A stretch of DNA of 64,000 nucleotides from Sipunculus nudus (Eukaryota; Annelida; Sipuncula; Golfingiida; Sipunculidae): NCBI GenBank assembly GCA_026874595.1, contig CM049312.1, positions 49,667,429 to 49,731,428 of the forward strand, written 5' to 3'. Position 1 is the stretch's first letter. Each line of letters opens with the position of its first letter. The notes below the pieces were generated by a model that saw nothing but the letters and a program-made list of their open reading frames with translations, was not told the DNA's origin and ran no database searches. A program made the translations under genes and the position numbers. This document shows positions 1-12,976 of the stretch, one piece after another.

Positions 1-3000
1 GTGTGCGAGAATCACAGAGTAAGCGAGAATCACAGTGTGCATGAATCATAGAGTAAATGAAAATCACAAGTTGCAAGAATCATAGAGTGAGCGAGAATCA
101 TAGTATGCAGTAATCACAGGGTAAGCGAGAATCACAGTGTGTGCGAATCATAGAGTAAGCGAGCATCACAGTGTGAGATTCACAGGGTAAGCGAGAATCA
201 CAGTGTGCGAGAATCACAGAGTAAGCGAGAATCAAAGTGTGCGAGAATCACAGAGTAAGCGAGAATCACAGTATGTGAGAATCACAGAGTAAGCGAGAAT
301 CACAGTGTGTGAGATTCACAGAGTAAGCGAGAATCACAGTGTGTGCGAATCATAGAGTAAGCGAGCATAACAGTGTGTGAGATTCAAAGAGTAAGCAAGA
401 ATCACAGTGTGTGCGAATGATAGAGTAAGCGAGAATCACAGTGTGCAAGAATCACAGAGTAAGCCATAATCACAGTGTGTGAGATTCAAAGAGTAAGCGA
501 GAATACAGTGTGCGAGAATCACAGAGTAAGCAAGAATCAAAGTGTGTGAGATTCACAGAGTAAGCGAGAATCACAGTGTGTGAGATTCACAGGGTAAGCG
601 AGAATACAGTGTGCGAGAATCACAGAGTAAGCGAGAATACAAAGTGCGAGAATCACAGAGTAAGCGAGAATCACAGAGTAAGCGAGAATCACAGTGTGTG
701 AGATTCACAGAGTAAGCGAGAATCAGAGTGTGTGAGATTCACAGAGTAAACAAGAATTACAGTGTGTGAGATTCAAAGAGTAAGCGAGAGTCACAGTGTG
801 CGAGAATCATAGAGTATGCAAGCATCACAGTGTCGAGAATCAGATTATGTGAGAATCACAGAGTAAGCAAGATTCACAGTGTACCAGTGTGTGCGAGAAT
901 CACATTGTGCGAGAATCACAGTGTGCGAGAATCACAGAGTAAGCGAGAATCACTGTGTGAGATTCACAGTGTGCCAGAATCATAGAGTATGCAAGCATCA
1001 CAGTGTCGAGAATCAGATTATGTGAGAATCACAGTGTAAGCAAGATTCACAGTGTACCAGTGTGTGCGAGAATCACATTGTGCGAGAATCACAGTGTGCG
1101 AGAATCACAGAGTAAGCGAGAATCACAGTGTGCATGAATCATAGAGTAAGCGAGAATCATAGTATGCAGGAATCACAGAGTAAGCGAGAATCACAGTGTG
1201 TGCGAATCATAGAGTTTGCAAGCATCACAGTGTGAGATTCACAGTGTAAGCGAGAATCACAGAGTAAGCGAGAATCAAAGTGTGCGAGAATCACAGAGTA
1301 AGGGAGAATCAGAGTGTGTGAGATTCACAGAGTAAGCGAGAATTACAGTGTGTGAGATTCAAAGAGTAAGTGAGAATCACAGTGTGCAAGAATCACAGAG
1401 TAAGCAAGAATCACAGTGTGTGTGAGAATCAGAGTGTGTGAGATTCACAGAGTAAGCGAGAATCAGAGTGTGTGAGATTCACAGAGTAGTCGAGAATCAC
1501 AGTGTGTGAGATTCATAGTGTGCCAGAATCATAGAGTGTGCAAGCATCAACGTGTTGAGAATCAGAATATGCGAGAATCACAGAGTAAGCGAGAATCACA
1601 GTGTGTGAGATTCATAGTGTGCCAGAATCATAGAGTATGCAAGCATCAACGTGTCGAGAATCAGAATATGCGAGAATCACAGACTAAGCGAGAATCACAG
1701 TGTGTGCGAATCATAGAGTTAGCGAGCATCACAGTGTGAGATTCACAGACTAAGCGAGAATCACAGAGTAAGCGAGAATCAAAGTGTGCGAGAATCACAG
1801 AGTAATCGAGAATCTTAGTATGTGAGAATCACAATGTAAGCGAGAATCACAGTGTGTGAGATTCACAGAGTAAGCGAGAATCACAGTCTGTGCGAATCAT
1901 AGAGTAAGCGAGCATCACAGTGTGTGAGATTCAAAGAGTAAGCAAGAATCAAAGTGTGCGAGAATCACAGAGTAAGCGAGAATCACAGTGTGTGAGATTC
2001 ACTGTGCCAGAATCATAGAGTATGCAAGCATCACAGTGTCGAGAATCAGAATATGCGAGAATCACAGAGTATGCAAGAATCACAGTGTACCAGAATCACA
2101 GTGTACCAGAATCACAGTGTGCGCGAGAATAACAGTGTGTGAGAATCACAGTGTGTGAGAATCACAGAGTAAGCGAGAATCAAAGTGTGCGAGAATCACA
2201 GAGTAAGCGAGAATCACAGAGTGTGCGAGAATGACAGAGTGAGCGAGAATCACAGTGTGTGAGATTCAAGGAGTAAGCGAGAATTACAGTATGTGAGAAT
2301 CACAGAGTAAGCGAGAATCACAGTGTGTGAGATTCACAGAGTAAGCGAGAATCACAGTGTGTGCGAATCATAGAGTAAGAGAGCATCACAGTGTGTGAGA
2401 TTCAAAGAGTAAGCAAGAATCACAGTGTGTGCGAATCATAGAGTAAGCGAGAATCACAGTGTGCAAGAATCGCAGGGTAAGCCAGAATCACAGTGTGTGA
2501 GATTCAAAGAGTAAGCAAGAGTGCGAGAATCACAGAGTAAGCGAGAATACAGTGTGCGAGAATCACAGAGTGAGCGAGAATACAGGGTGCGAGAATCACA
2601 GAGTAAGCGAGAATCACAGAGTAAGCAAGAATCACAGTGTGTGAGATTCACAGAGTAAGTGAGAATCAGAGTGTGTGAGATTCACAGAGTGAACAAGAAT
2701 TACAATGTGTGAGACTCAAAGAGTAAGCAAGAAACACAGTGTTCGAGAATCACAGAGTAAGCGAGAATCACTGTGTGAGATTCACAGTGTGCCAGAATCA
2801 TAGAGTATGCAAGCATCACAGTGTCGAGAATCAGATTATGTGAGAATCACAGAGTAAGCAAGATTCACAGTGTACCAGTGTGTGCGAGAATCATAGTGTG
2901 CGGGAATCACAGTGTGCGAGAATCACAGAGTAAGCGAGAATCACAGTGTGCATGAATCATAGAGTAAATGAAAATCACAAGTTGCAAGAATCATAGAGTG

Positions 3001-5091
3001 AGCGAGAATCATAGTATGCAGTAATCACAGAGTAAGCGAGAATCACAGTGTGTGCGAATCATAGAGTAAGCGAGCATCACAGTGTGAGATTCACAGGGTA
3101 AGCGAGAATCACAGTGTGCGAGAATCACAGAGTAAGCGAGAATCAAAGTGTGCGAGAATCACAGAGTAAGCGAGAATCACAGTATGTGAGAATCACAGAG
3201 TAAGCGAGAATCACAGTGTGTGAGATTCACAGAGTAAGCGAGAATCACAGTGTGTGCGAATCATAGAGTAAGCGAGCATAACAGTGTGTGAGATTCAAAG
3301 AGTAAGCAAGAATCACAGTGTGTGCGAATGATAGAGTAAGCGAGAATCACAGTGTGCAAGAATCACAGAGTAAGCCATAATCACAGTGTGTGAGATTCAA
3401 AGAGTAAGCGAGAATACAGTGTGCGAGAATCACAGAGTAAGCAAGAATCAAAGTGTGTGAGATTCACAGAGTAAGCGAGAATCACAGTGTGTGAGATTCA
3501 CAGGGTAAGCGAGAATACAGTGTGCGAGAATCACAGAGTAAGCGAGAATACAAAGTGCGAGAATCACAGAGTAAGCGAGAATCACAGAGTAAGCGAGAAT
3601 CACAGTGTGTGAGATTCACAGAGTAAGCGAGAATCAGAGTGTGTGAGATTCACAGAGTAAACAAGAATTACAGTGTGTGAGATTCAAAGAGTAAGCGAGA
3701 GTCACAGTGTGCGAGAATCATAGAGTATGCAAGCATCACAGTGTCGAGAATCAGATTATGTGAGAATCACAGAGTAAGCAAGATTCACAGTGTACCAGTG
3801 TGTGCGAGAATCACATTGTGCGAGAATCACAGTGTGCGAGAATCACAGAGTAAGCGAGAATCACTGTGTGAGATTCGCAGTGTGCCAGAATCATAGAGTA
3901 TGCAAGCATCACAGTGTCGAGAATCAGATTATGTGAGAATCACAGAGTAAGCAAGATTCACAGTGTACCAGTGTGTGCGAGAATCACATTGTGCGAGAAT
4001 CACAGTGTGCGAGAATCACAGAGTAAGCGAGAATCACAGTGTGCATGAATCATAGAGTAAGCGAGAATCATAGTATGCAGGAATCACAGAGTAAGCGAGA
4101 ATCACAGTGTGTGCGAATCATAGAGTTTGCAAGCATCACAGTGTGAGATTCACAGTGTAAGCGAGAATCACAGAGTAAGCGAGAATCAAAGTGTGCGAGA
4201 ATCACAGAGTAAGGGAGAATCAGAGTGTGTGAGATTCACAGAGTAAGCGAGAATTACAGTGTGTGAGATTCAAAGAGTAAGTGAGAATCACAGTGTGCAA
4301 GAATCACAGAGTAAGCAAGAATCACAGTGTGTGTGAGAATCAGAGTGTGTGAGATTCACAGAGTAAGCGAGAATCAGAGTGTGTGAGATTCACAGAGTAG
4401 TCGAGAATCACAGTGTGTGAGATTCATAGTGTGCCAGAATCATAGAGTGTGCAAGCATCAACGTGTTGAGAATCAGAATATGCGAGAATCACAGAGTAAG
4501 CGAGAATCACAGTGTGTGAGATTCATAGTGTGCCAGAATCATAGAGTATGCAAGCATCAACGTGTCGAGAATCAGAATATGCGAGAATCACAGATTAAGC
4601 GAGAATCACAGTGTGTGCGAATCATAGAGTTAGCGAGCATCACAGTGTGAGATTCACAGTGTAAGCGAGAATCACAGAGTAAGCGAGAATCAAAGTGTGC
4701 GAGAATCACAGAGTAATCGAGAATCTTAGTATGTGAGAATCACAATGTAAGCGAGAATCATAGTGTGTGAGATTCACAGAGTAAGCGAGAATCACAGTCT
4801 GTGCGAATCATAGAGTAAGCGAGCATCACAGTGTGTGAGATTCAAAGAGTAAGCAAGAATCAAAGTGTGCGAGAATCACAGAGTAAGCGAGAATCACAGT
4901 GTGTGAGATTCACTGTGCCAGAATCATAGAGTATGCAAGCATCACAGTGTCGAGAATCAGAATATGCGAGAATCACAGAGTATGCAAGAATCACAGTGTA
5001 CCAGAATCACAGTGTACCAGAATCACAGTGTGCGCGAGAATAACAGTGTGTGAGAATCACAGTGTGTGAGAATCACAGAGTAAGCGAGAAT
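1..5091. repeat. 2911-bp higher-order repeat within the satellite
   Basis: The order of variant monomers starting at base 1 recurs starting at 2912. The two copies stay in register with only scattered substitutions (for example GACTAAGC near 1748 against GTGTAAGC near 4659) until about 2180/5091, where they diverge. Copy 1 is 1-2911 and copy 2 is 2912 to about 5091. Inside each copy a ~173-bp sub-block (at 811 and 984) is itself duplicated. A shorter third echo of the block start appears near 5950-6010 and again near 6110. Confidence 0.9.
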
Positions 5092-6278
5092 CACAGTATG
5101 TGAGAATCACAGAGTAAGCGAGAATCACAGTGTGCGAGAATCACAGAGAAAGCGAGAATCACAGTGTGTGAGATTCATAGTGTGCCAGAATCATAGAGTA
5201 TGCAAGCATCAACGCGTCGAGAATCAGAATAAGCGAGAATCACAGTGTATGAGATTCACAGAGTAAGCGAGAATTACAGTGTGTGAGATTCAAAGAGTAA
5301 GTGAGAATCACAGTGTGCGAGAATCACAGAGTAAGCGAGAATCACAGTGTGTGAGATTCACAGTGTGCCAGAATCATAGAGTATGCAAGCATCAACGTGT
5401 CGAGAATCAGAATATGCGAGAATCACAAAGTAAGCAAGAATCACAGTGTACCAGAATCACAGTGTACCAGAATCACAGTGTGCGCGAGAATAACAGTGTG
5501 TGAGAATCACAGTGTGCGAGAATAACAGTGTGTGAGAATCACATTGTGTGAGAATCACAGAGTAAACGAGAATCACAGTGTGCGAGAATCACACAGTAAG
5601 CGAGAATCACAGTGTGTGAGATTCACTGTGCCAGAATCATAGAGTATGCAAGCATCACAGTGTCGAGAATCAGATTATGCGAGAATCACAGAGTAAGCGA
5701 GAATCACAGTGTGTGTGAGAATCAGAGTGTGCAAGAATCACAGAGTAAACGAGAATCACAGTGTGTGAGATTCACAGAGTAAGCGGGAATTACAGTGTGT
5801 GAGATTCAAAGAGTAAGCGAGAATCACAGTGTGCGAGAATCACAGAGTGAGCGAGAATCACAGTGTGTGAGATTCACAGTGTGCCAGAATCATAGAGTAT
5901 GCAAGCATCACAGTGTCGAGAATCAGATTATGCGAGAATCACAGAGTAAGCGAGAATCACAGTGTGCATGAATCATAGAGTAAATGAAAATCACAAGTTG
6001 CAAGAATCATAGAGTAAGCGAGAATCATAGTATGCAAGAATCACAGAGTAAGCGAGAATCACAGTGTGCCTGAATCACAGTGTGTGAGAATCACAGAGTA
6101 AGCGAGAATCACAGTGTGCATGAATCATAGAGTAAAGGAAAATCACAAGTTGCAAGAATCATACAGTAAGCGAGAATCATAGTATGCAAGAATCACAGAG
6201 TAAGCGAGAATCACAGTGTGCCTGAATCACAGTGTGTGCGAGAATAACAGTGTTCGAGAATCACAGTGTGTGAGAATC
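1..6278. repeat. Satellite array of 17-18 bp monomers
   Basis: Continuous tandem array of a short monomer of the form GAGAATCACAGWGTRNGC, with sub-types such as GAGATTCACAG, GCGAATCATAGAG and GAGAATCAGATTATG. The array begins before base 1, so its left edge is not in the window. It stops sharply near 6278, where it meets a LINE remnant. Long open frames inside it are by-products of the repeat and are not genes. Monomer variants are ordered, not random, which gives the higher-order structure listed separately. Confidence 0.95.
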
Positions 6279-7590
6279 CTTGTAGCGCCTCCGCTGACCT
6301 CCTATGGACCTTTTACCAGACACAATAGTTTTCCATGCAAAAGTTGTTTTGGGAGTCTTGTATCTGGCATGCGGCAAACATGACCTGCCCATTGGACCTG
6401 GGATAGATGCAAGATGATGCATGGACCATGGGAGGTCGGCACATGTTAGGACCTCAGTATCTGGAACTTTGTCTTGCTATCTTTTATTCATCAGTCGACG
6501 AAGGCAGGTCAGGTGAAAGTGGTTTTGATTATTTGGCATGTTTTGCACAGATATTTCATGTTTCGCAGCCATACAGCAGGGTAGTGATGACTACAGCCTT
6601 TTAGGCCTGGATCTTGGTTTCAATGTGGATGTTCTGCGCTCCCAAAATGCTGGCTTTTGCTACTCTAATGTTGACCTCATCATCTATGTTTGTTGTTTTG
6701 ACAATGTGCCCCGATACGTGATTACGATACGAAGGTACGTTATATTGCTTTCCTTGTCTGGTTGGTGCATCATTTCTGTCTTCTTTATGCTCATGGTAAG
6801 CCCAAAGTTGTCGCATGCACGAAAAAAAAAATGGTTCATTATGTGCTGCATGTCTGATTCTGAAGATGCATTCAAGGCGCAATCGTCAGTAAAGAGCAGG
6901 TCACGGATAATGGTTGTCCTGACTTTCGTGACAGCATAGAGTCTTCTGCGATTGAGGAGCTTCCCATCTGTGCAGTATCTAACACGGACTCCAAGATCAT
7001 CCTTGTTAAAAGCGGCCATTAGAAATGAAGCAAACATCATGCTGAACAGTTTTGGAGCCATAGAACGCAGGATTGATTTACGCCGTTGCCTACTGGGAAG
7101 TCGGAAGCTTTGAGAGCATCATCATAGAATTTTTTAGAGCCATGCATATCCGCGTATCTCTGAATCTCTAGTGTTTTGTCTCTTAGCCAGGTATCTTGCA
7201 TGCTGCGTAGTTTAGTCTGGACTAAGCGGTGGATGTTTGTGAAGGCCGCTTTCTCTGAGGTTGAGGTGGGGTCCTGTTCGTACACAAGGTGAAGCCTGTG
7301 TTTTTCTGTGAGGAGCCTAGCTTGTATCTTGTAATCGTTCTCATCAAACCAGTCCTGGTGCCTCACAGTTGTTGGTCCAAGGACATCCAGTGAGGTGGAT
7401 AAGACTAGATCTCTAAACGCTGCCCAGTCATCCTCGATCTCTAAATTGTCAAAGTGTAGCTCCGTTAGCTTCCTATTGAGGTCAGTTTTGAGGAGGGAGA
7501 CATTCTTGTCCACTTACAACTTGGAGACATCGACGCGCTTCAGTGACTTCTTACCCTATGGCCGACGTATAGCTTGATAGTTAAACTTAA
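6279..7590 (-). pseudogene. Degenerate LINE (non-LTR retrotransposon) reverse transcriptase remnant
   Basis: Read on the minus strand, this carries pieces of a LINE polyprotein in order. First comes a linker with RRP-stop-GKKSLKRVDVSKL-stop near 7515-7575, then WFDEND near 7350 and KKFYDDALK near 7110. Next are NGVNQSCVL and, after a frame change, LFSMMF near 7040. LLFTDD at about 6882-6899 stands where the catalytic F/YADD box belongs. GLTMSIKKTEMM, IDDEVNIRVAKAS (near 6670), LLYGCET (near 6570), DKVPDTEVL and GGQRRRYK (near 6290) follow in other frames. In this family a long RT segment with the first catalytic aspartate normally lies between KKFYDALK and NGVKQGC. Here that segment is missing, so the copy has an internal deletion as well as stops and frameshifts. 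It is inactive. The C-terminal part ends exactly at the satellite edge. Family recognition is from remembered motif order. Confidence 0.85.
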
Positions 7591-8589
7591 TACACTGATG
7601 TACAATGACCATTCCAGGCACAACTATTAACAGTTTTTATCATATTTTAATTTCTCGGCCAGTAATTAGACCACATTTATACAGATTTGTACAGATCCCA
7701 ACCCAGCTCAGGTTAAAGTTTAGGGACAACCCTTTATAACTCAACAACCAACCACCATATAGCTTTCATATTTCATATATGTATTGTATATGGGGTTAGG
7801 AATCCCACATGTAATTTTGGGGTTAAAGGTTAAGGATTTTCTGAATGCCCCGTACCAATTAGCTTTGTTGTCCTCAGACGACTTGGTTCATGTTTCGTTA
7901 CCCTGACCTTTTTACTCTATTTCAAATCCTTATCTTAATGCTTGATATGCCTGTCAACATTAATAGACTCTAATAGAAGCATGTAGTAGTCGTTAATCCT
8001 GAAGACTGGCACCATTATAATTCTATATACATGTATCATCAAGTGTCGGTAATTAATAAAACGTCAATTACAGTAACCACTTATCACCCTTGTCAACAAA
8101 CTCAAACACCGTATTTTGTTTTGTTATTTGTATGCTAATAGAGTGACCCACATCCAGCAACCATTACAGCTATTACTGTTCTTGCTCAGATGGTTCACAT
8201 TGTTATCTTCTTTGACCACATTGGCTTATTACTTGGATATGGAACAAGCATTTTCGTTAAATTTGCTAATTTTATTGCAAAATTAAGCCATGTAAATATG
8301 TCCAATCGAAATCATGCAAATATCAATACAATTGGAAAGAATATCATATTAATTTACTATCAGCCAAGCATCCCACGCATAAAGTTTGCATTCTCTGTTC
8401 CATATTTAATTGTATTCGCCAAAACAAAGTTTTGCGGATACTATGTTTTTGACCGGGTTCCGCCGCAGCGCCGCCGCGTTCCATTCCGGAATTGAACTCT
8501 GAGACAACTGGACCGATTTTTTCCGAATTTGACCCTATTATCGGGTCACATGGTGCCAAACTATTTTGCGTTGACCTCTGATATTTCCT
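7591..8589. other. Unassigned non-coding DNA
   Basis: AT-rich sequence with no coding signature, RNA gene or clear repeat that I can support. A GC-rich patch (CCGCAGCGCCGCCGCG, near 8461) is the only compositional feature. Confidence 0.6.
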
Positions 8590-8815
8590 CTCTTCAGTTC
8601 GTCCATCTGTGCGTCGGCTTTCACACACATATCTTGTGACTCGTTTGACTAATCGGGCTGAAATTTTGCACAAGTGTAGCGCTTGGATAGATTTATATCA
8701 TACAAAATAACTGGTGGCGCCACCTACATTAATGTTTATGCTGCAGACATCCAAGCTAATATCTCAAGATTGGTAAGATGTGTCGGTCTGAAATTTCGCA
8801 TGTGTATAGATCAGT
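8590..8815 (+). repeat. Dispersed ~240-bp repeat, copy 1
   Basis: Contains GGGCTGAAATTTTGCAC, the 12-bp palindrome GGTGGCGCCACC near 8713, CTGCAGACATCC and CTAATATCTCA in the same order as two adjacent units at 13906-14395. Copies are diverged, so the insertion is old. No coding capacity is seen and the class of element is not clear. Confidence 0.7.
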
Positions 8816-8819
8816 GTTG

Positions 8820-8962
8820 TAGTCGAGTCACCAACCTCCGAGGCGAAGGCCGAGTCCGAGTCACCACCATCCGAGGCCAAGGCCGAAGCCGAGTCACAAC
8901 CAGCCGAGGCCAAGGCCGAGTCACCAATGTCCGAGGCCAAGGCCGAGGCCGAGTCACCGCAA
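8820..8962. repeat. CCGAGGCCAAGGCCGAGTC minisatellite, copy 1
   Basis: About five tandem units built from GAGTCACC, CCGAGGCC and AAGGCCGAG modules. It lies directly beside a dispersed ~240-bp repeat. The same minisatellite recurs at about 13745-13905 beside other copies of that repeat. The frame read as VTTIRGQGRVT-like peptides is an artefact of the repeat. Confidence 0.8.
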
Positions 8963-10994
8963 TCTACCAGTTAAACTGCCTATATTTAAGAAGGCAAATA
9001 TTTCCTTGATAAAAGTACCACATGTATGCCTATATAGCGTATATATGTCTATATATAGCAGATAAAACTTTTTTGTAGTTCATCTGGACCATTCTGAGAA
9101 ATGCTACACATATTTTCAGGCCTATCCTTCCTGCCAGCTATGTATTTTGCACCGACGATAGTTTTCAAAAGGTTAAAAATCGCCTTAATTCATATTTTGG
9201 GCCACATTGGTCTGTATATGTATTTTTAGTGATGGTCTTATAAGTCGCTATGTTACCCGGATGCATAAGTTAGAAAGTATACAAAACTGTACAAAGTGAT
9301 GCTGATAGAACGCAGTTTGACCCAGAAGGGTAGTATCGTATGTCCGCAGTATCAGGATACTCCGTGCCTTGCACGTATGCTCCAAAGGCAGCGATAATGC
9401 TGTGCTCATGCATTCGCTCTGCTCACACGTGTAACACAACCCAGTACAAGTTTCCTTTCCACACAATGTTTGCGCCGGCTAACAGAAAAATCACGGGGCA
9501 CGGTCACAAGTAAGTGACATGTCTAGGGAATTCCCGCTTGGAAAAGATCCCGCTTCAAACATCACACATGCACAAATAATATTTTTTTATGATTTATAAC
9601 AGTTAATAATGGAAGAACTTCGATGAGATATTAAACAATTGCAGGCAAATGTTCACGATAAAGGTTTGTTTTGGTGAACAACAAGTGCGCCCCCAATACT
9701 TCCGATAGATTTTTTTTTTTTTTTTTTTTTGCTAGCGGGACAAAGACCACTGTCTTGTGAGAGGCATTTCTGCGCAAAAAGAAAAAAAGTCTAGAAAATA
9801 TACAGGCTAGTCGGCCCTGTGTAACATTGGTTTCACAGGTCCGCCAGAAAAAAAATTACAGGCCCGCTTATTTTTGTGTCGATATTAAAAATAAGGTAAA
9901 AAGATTAAATATAATTAACAACATATGTACTCCTTGTATAACGTTCACTGCCTCGATGGTACTTATTTTTTATTTGGTTTTGAATAAAAAAAAACATGAA
10001 CATCACACACGTGCATAATGCGCCCTCATTAAATATGCGTGAATTTTGCTGAGAATTAAATTCAGGTGAGAAACTGTATAGATTAATATTTGTACTGACC
10101 ATGTCACTCACCAATAATATATTTATGTCACCATGGTGCCACCAAAGTCTGGTGACCCACTGACCTCACTGAATATGGAAATTAATAGGCGAGATATTAT
10201 ACTGATTAATATTTCTGTTGAGTTTTATCAAAATCAATTGCATTCCATGCACACAAGTTATCGCAGCGACACCACAAAGCAGCCTATTGACCTCTGACCT
10301 AATTAAATATGCGAGGATTTTGCCCATAATGGAACTCGGGCGAGAAAATAATACTCTCACGGACATTTAGACTGATTTCTTAATCTATTTTCCCAGTCTG
10401 TTGTCAATTTCTTTATTTTGGAAAATCCTCTTTCATAGTCAGCTGGGAAAAATACTTGTGAAATAACGTACCAGCATTTATACTAGGAAAAAATACACGA
10501 CAGGCACAGCGCTGCCTGGTGTTGAATATATTTTATTTTTCTTTAATTAATGACTGGGCAAATAATGTTGATCTGTATCCTGTCAACGTCTCCACATGAA
10601 ACACCGTACAGCTGGGAATTATCTTTTTTGTTTAATTTAAATAAAACAAGGTTCTAGGTTTATTTTAAACGCAATCAAATTAAATAAATTTACGTAAACA
10701 AGGGCAGTTAAAACGAAACACTACAAAAAGAATTCGATATACGCGGTCGCTTAAATTAATCTGATCAGTTATAGATGGTAGGGACGATTCGTAAGAAACC
10801 GTTTGCTGCCAAATACCTGTCATGATCGTTACAGAACCGGAGAAATTGCACAATTCTAGCGATAACAAACATCTGATTTGTGGAGATCGTGCACCAGACA
10901 TGGTCAGTTGCAAGTTCCAGTATATAGTCCTGCGTCATTTGCTTTATATACACACGGTGCCGCCGGGATATTAGCTGGAAAAACAAACACTCAA
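8963..10994. other. Unassigned non-coding DNA with a 21-nt poly-T tract
   Basis: No gene is supportable. A T run lies at 9710-9730 and A-rich runs lie near 9779 and 9988. A possible cysteine-rich short frame on the minus strand near 9248-9466 has no recognisable domain and no splice support. Sequence around 10025-10330 repeats loosely (AAATATGCG, GAAATTAATAGGCGAG / GAACTCGGGCGAGAA), suggesting an old duplicated repeat. Confidence 0.55.
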
Positions 10995-12976
10995 ACTAGA
11001 CGACCATAGGTCGAACGCTTGCCGGAAATCGGAAGTGAAACACAGACGGACAGACAGAACATATTGTCGGTTTTCTATTAATGGAATGACTCTCAGGGAC
11101 ATTGCTGAGAATATGTGGCCCGTAGAATGACATATGAGACAAAAGAACAGGCAAGCAGACAAAACTGACAACAAAAGACGAACAGACAGACATAGTGACT
11201 TTGTGAGACAAGATTGACACCAGATGACATAACCTAGTGATTGAGAAGATTCAAAGGAAGAAAATGAGTTATAATTTATGTAATTTAGATTTATAGTTTT
11301 GGAGGTATGGCGAATTAATGATATACTTGGGAGGCTCGACTGTAGCGCCCTCTAGCAGACATATTCCGGAGACGACAAATGCGTTTCGTATTATTAGTGT
11401 ATGACATGAGATGTCCCAGTTTTAAAAGGATTCCGTCAAAGCTGTGGCCTGTAGAATGCTATATATGTAAGGCGTAAGAACCAGCAAGCAGGCGACTTTG
11501 AGGATAACGGTCAAACAGATGGACACACTGACAAAGTGACAGAAGATTGAAACCAGATGCCTTAATCAGGTTATGGAGAAGACTCATGGAAGAAAATAAG
11601 GTATAGTTTATATCAGAGGCTTTTGGTGTAGAGATATGGCCAATACAATGGTATGTGTGTGAGGGTCGTGTGCTGTGCCCACTAATGGCCATATCCGGAA
11701 AATGAAAAATTTATTTCTAGATATTAGTGTAAGACATAAGATGTAATAGTTTCAAAAGGATTCCGTCAAAACTATGGCCTATAGAATGCTATATGTGAGA
11801 CGCAAGAGCCAACAATTAAGCAGGCGAATTTGAGGACGACTGACAAACAGACGAAAACACTGACAAAGTGACTCAAGATTGAGTCCAGATGACTAATCCA
11901 GGTTATGGAGAAGACTCAAAGGAAGAAAAAAGCTACAGTTTATGTAACTGAGGTTTATAGTTTTGGAGATATTGCCAAAGCATGATATGTTGGGAGAGGT
12001 TCGAGTTCAGCGCCCCCTAGCGGCCATATCCGGAAAATGAACAATTGGTTTCGAGATATTAGCGTAAGACTTAAGATGTAATAGTTTCAAAAGGATTCTT
12101 TCAAAACTGTGGCCTGTAGAATGCTATATGTGAGACGCAAGAGCAAGCAGGCGAATTTGAGGACAACTGACAAACAGACAGACACACTGACAAAGTGTCA
12201 CAAAATTGTGAACAGATGACTACACTAGGTTATGGAGAAGACTCAGAGGAAGAAAATAAGCTTTAGTTTATGTAATTGAGGCTTATAATTTTTGAGATAT
12301 GGCCAAAATATGATATGTTCGGGAGGTTCGCATCCAGCGCCCCCTAGCGGCCCTATTCAAAAAATGAAAAAACAATTTCGAGATACTAGTGTAGGACTTA
12401 TAATATGTCAGTTTCAAAACGATTCCTGCAATAATGTGGCCTTTGGCGCAAGATGAATTAAATCTCGAAATATCTCTATTCACGAGATATTTTACGAGAT
12501 ACTGCAAGACTTGTAATAAAATCTTTTAGTACTACTTGAATGCTTCCTGATGCAAAAAACTAGATCACTCTAGCTTTAAAACTGACAAAGTTACAAAAAT
12601 AAGACCCCTTATTTTCGAATATCATGACTTTTCCCCAAAAATTTGTAACCATGGTTACGGCAAATTTGAGTCAGCTACACACCAGATGACAGGCCTTGGA
12701 ATGACGATTAAAATAAGCTATTGTTGAAGTAGATAGGACTAATAGTCACAAAGATATGAAGAAAAAACCGTTTTGAGAAGTTTTGACGACCTTGACCTTT
12801 GACCTATTTTAACCAAAAACAATAGGGCACCTAGAAATTATGTTTTCCATCATCCCTGTAAGTTTCAAGGTAATTGTGGCAAAATTGTGGCCAGGAGAGT
12901 GCAGACAAACAAACAGACAAACAGACATACGCAACTGAGTAATATGCTTGCCGAAATCTTTGATTCCGGCAAGCAA
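10995..12976 (+). repeat. Dispersed ~2-kb repeat family, copy A (330-bp modules)
   Basis: Begins with ACTAGACGACCATAGGTCG, then CGCTTGCCGGAAATC. It contains four modules spaced about 328-335 bp, marked by GTGGCCTGTAGAATG at about 11115, 11443, 11774 and 12109. Most modules carry a GCGCCCCCTAGCGG-like core (11345, 12010, 12337) and a purine-rich ACAGACGGACACACTGACAAAG stretch broken by substitutions. It ends with GACCTTGACCTTTGACCT (12788), a CAGACAAACA tract and a 29-nt hairpin. Copy B at 35199 is nearly identical throughout. No transposase, TIR or target duplication was identified, so the mobilisation mechanism is unknown. A non-autonomous element or a composite satellite are both possible. 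Confidence 0.85.
12946..12974 (+). repeat. 13-bp-stem hairpin at the end of copy A
   Basis: Arms GCTTGCCGAAATC and GATTCCGGCAAGC with loop TTT; one mismatch in 13 pairs. The same hairpin recurs at 42064 and 42131, and in variant form at 42004, always after a CAGACATACGCAACTGA tract. Confidence 0.85.

Noticed and set aside
1-6278. CRISPR-like array (short regular repeats)
   Set aside because: There are no unique spacers; the whole stretch is repeat. The setting is eukaryotic.
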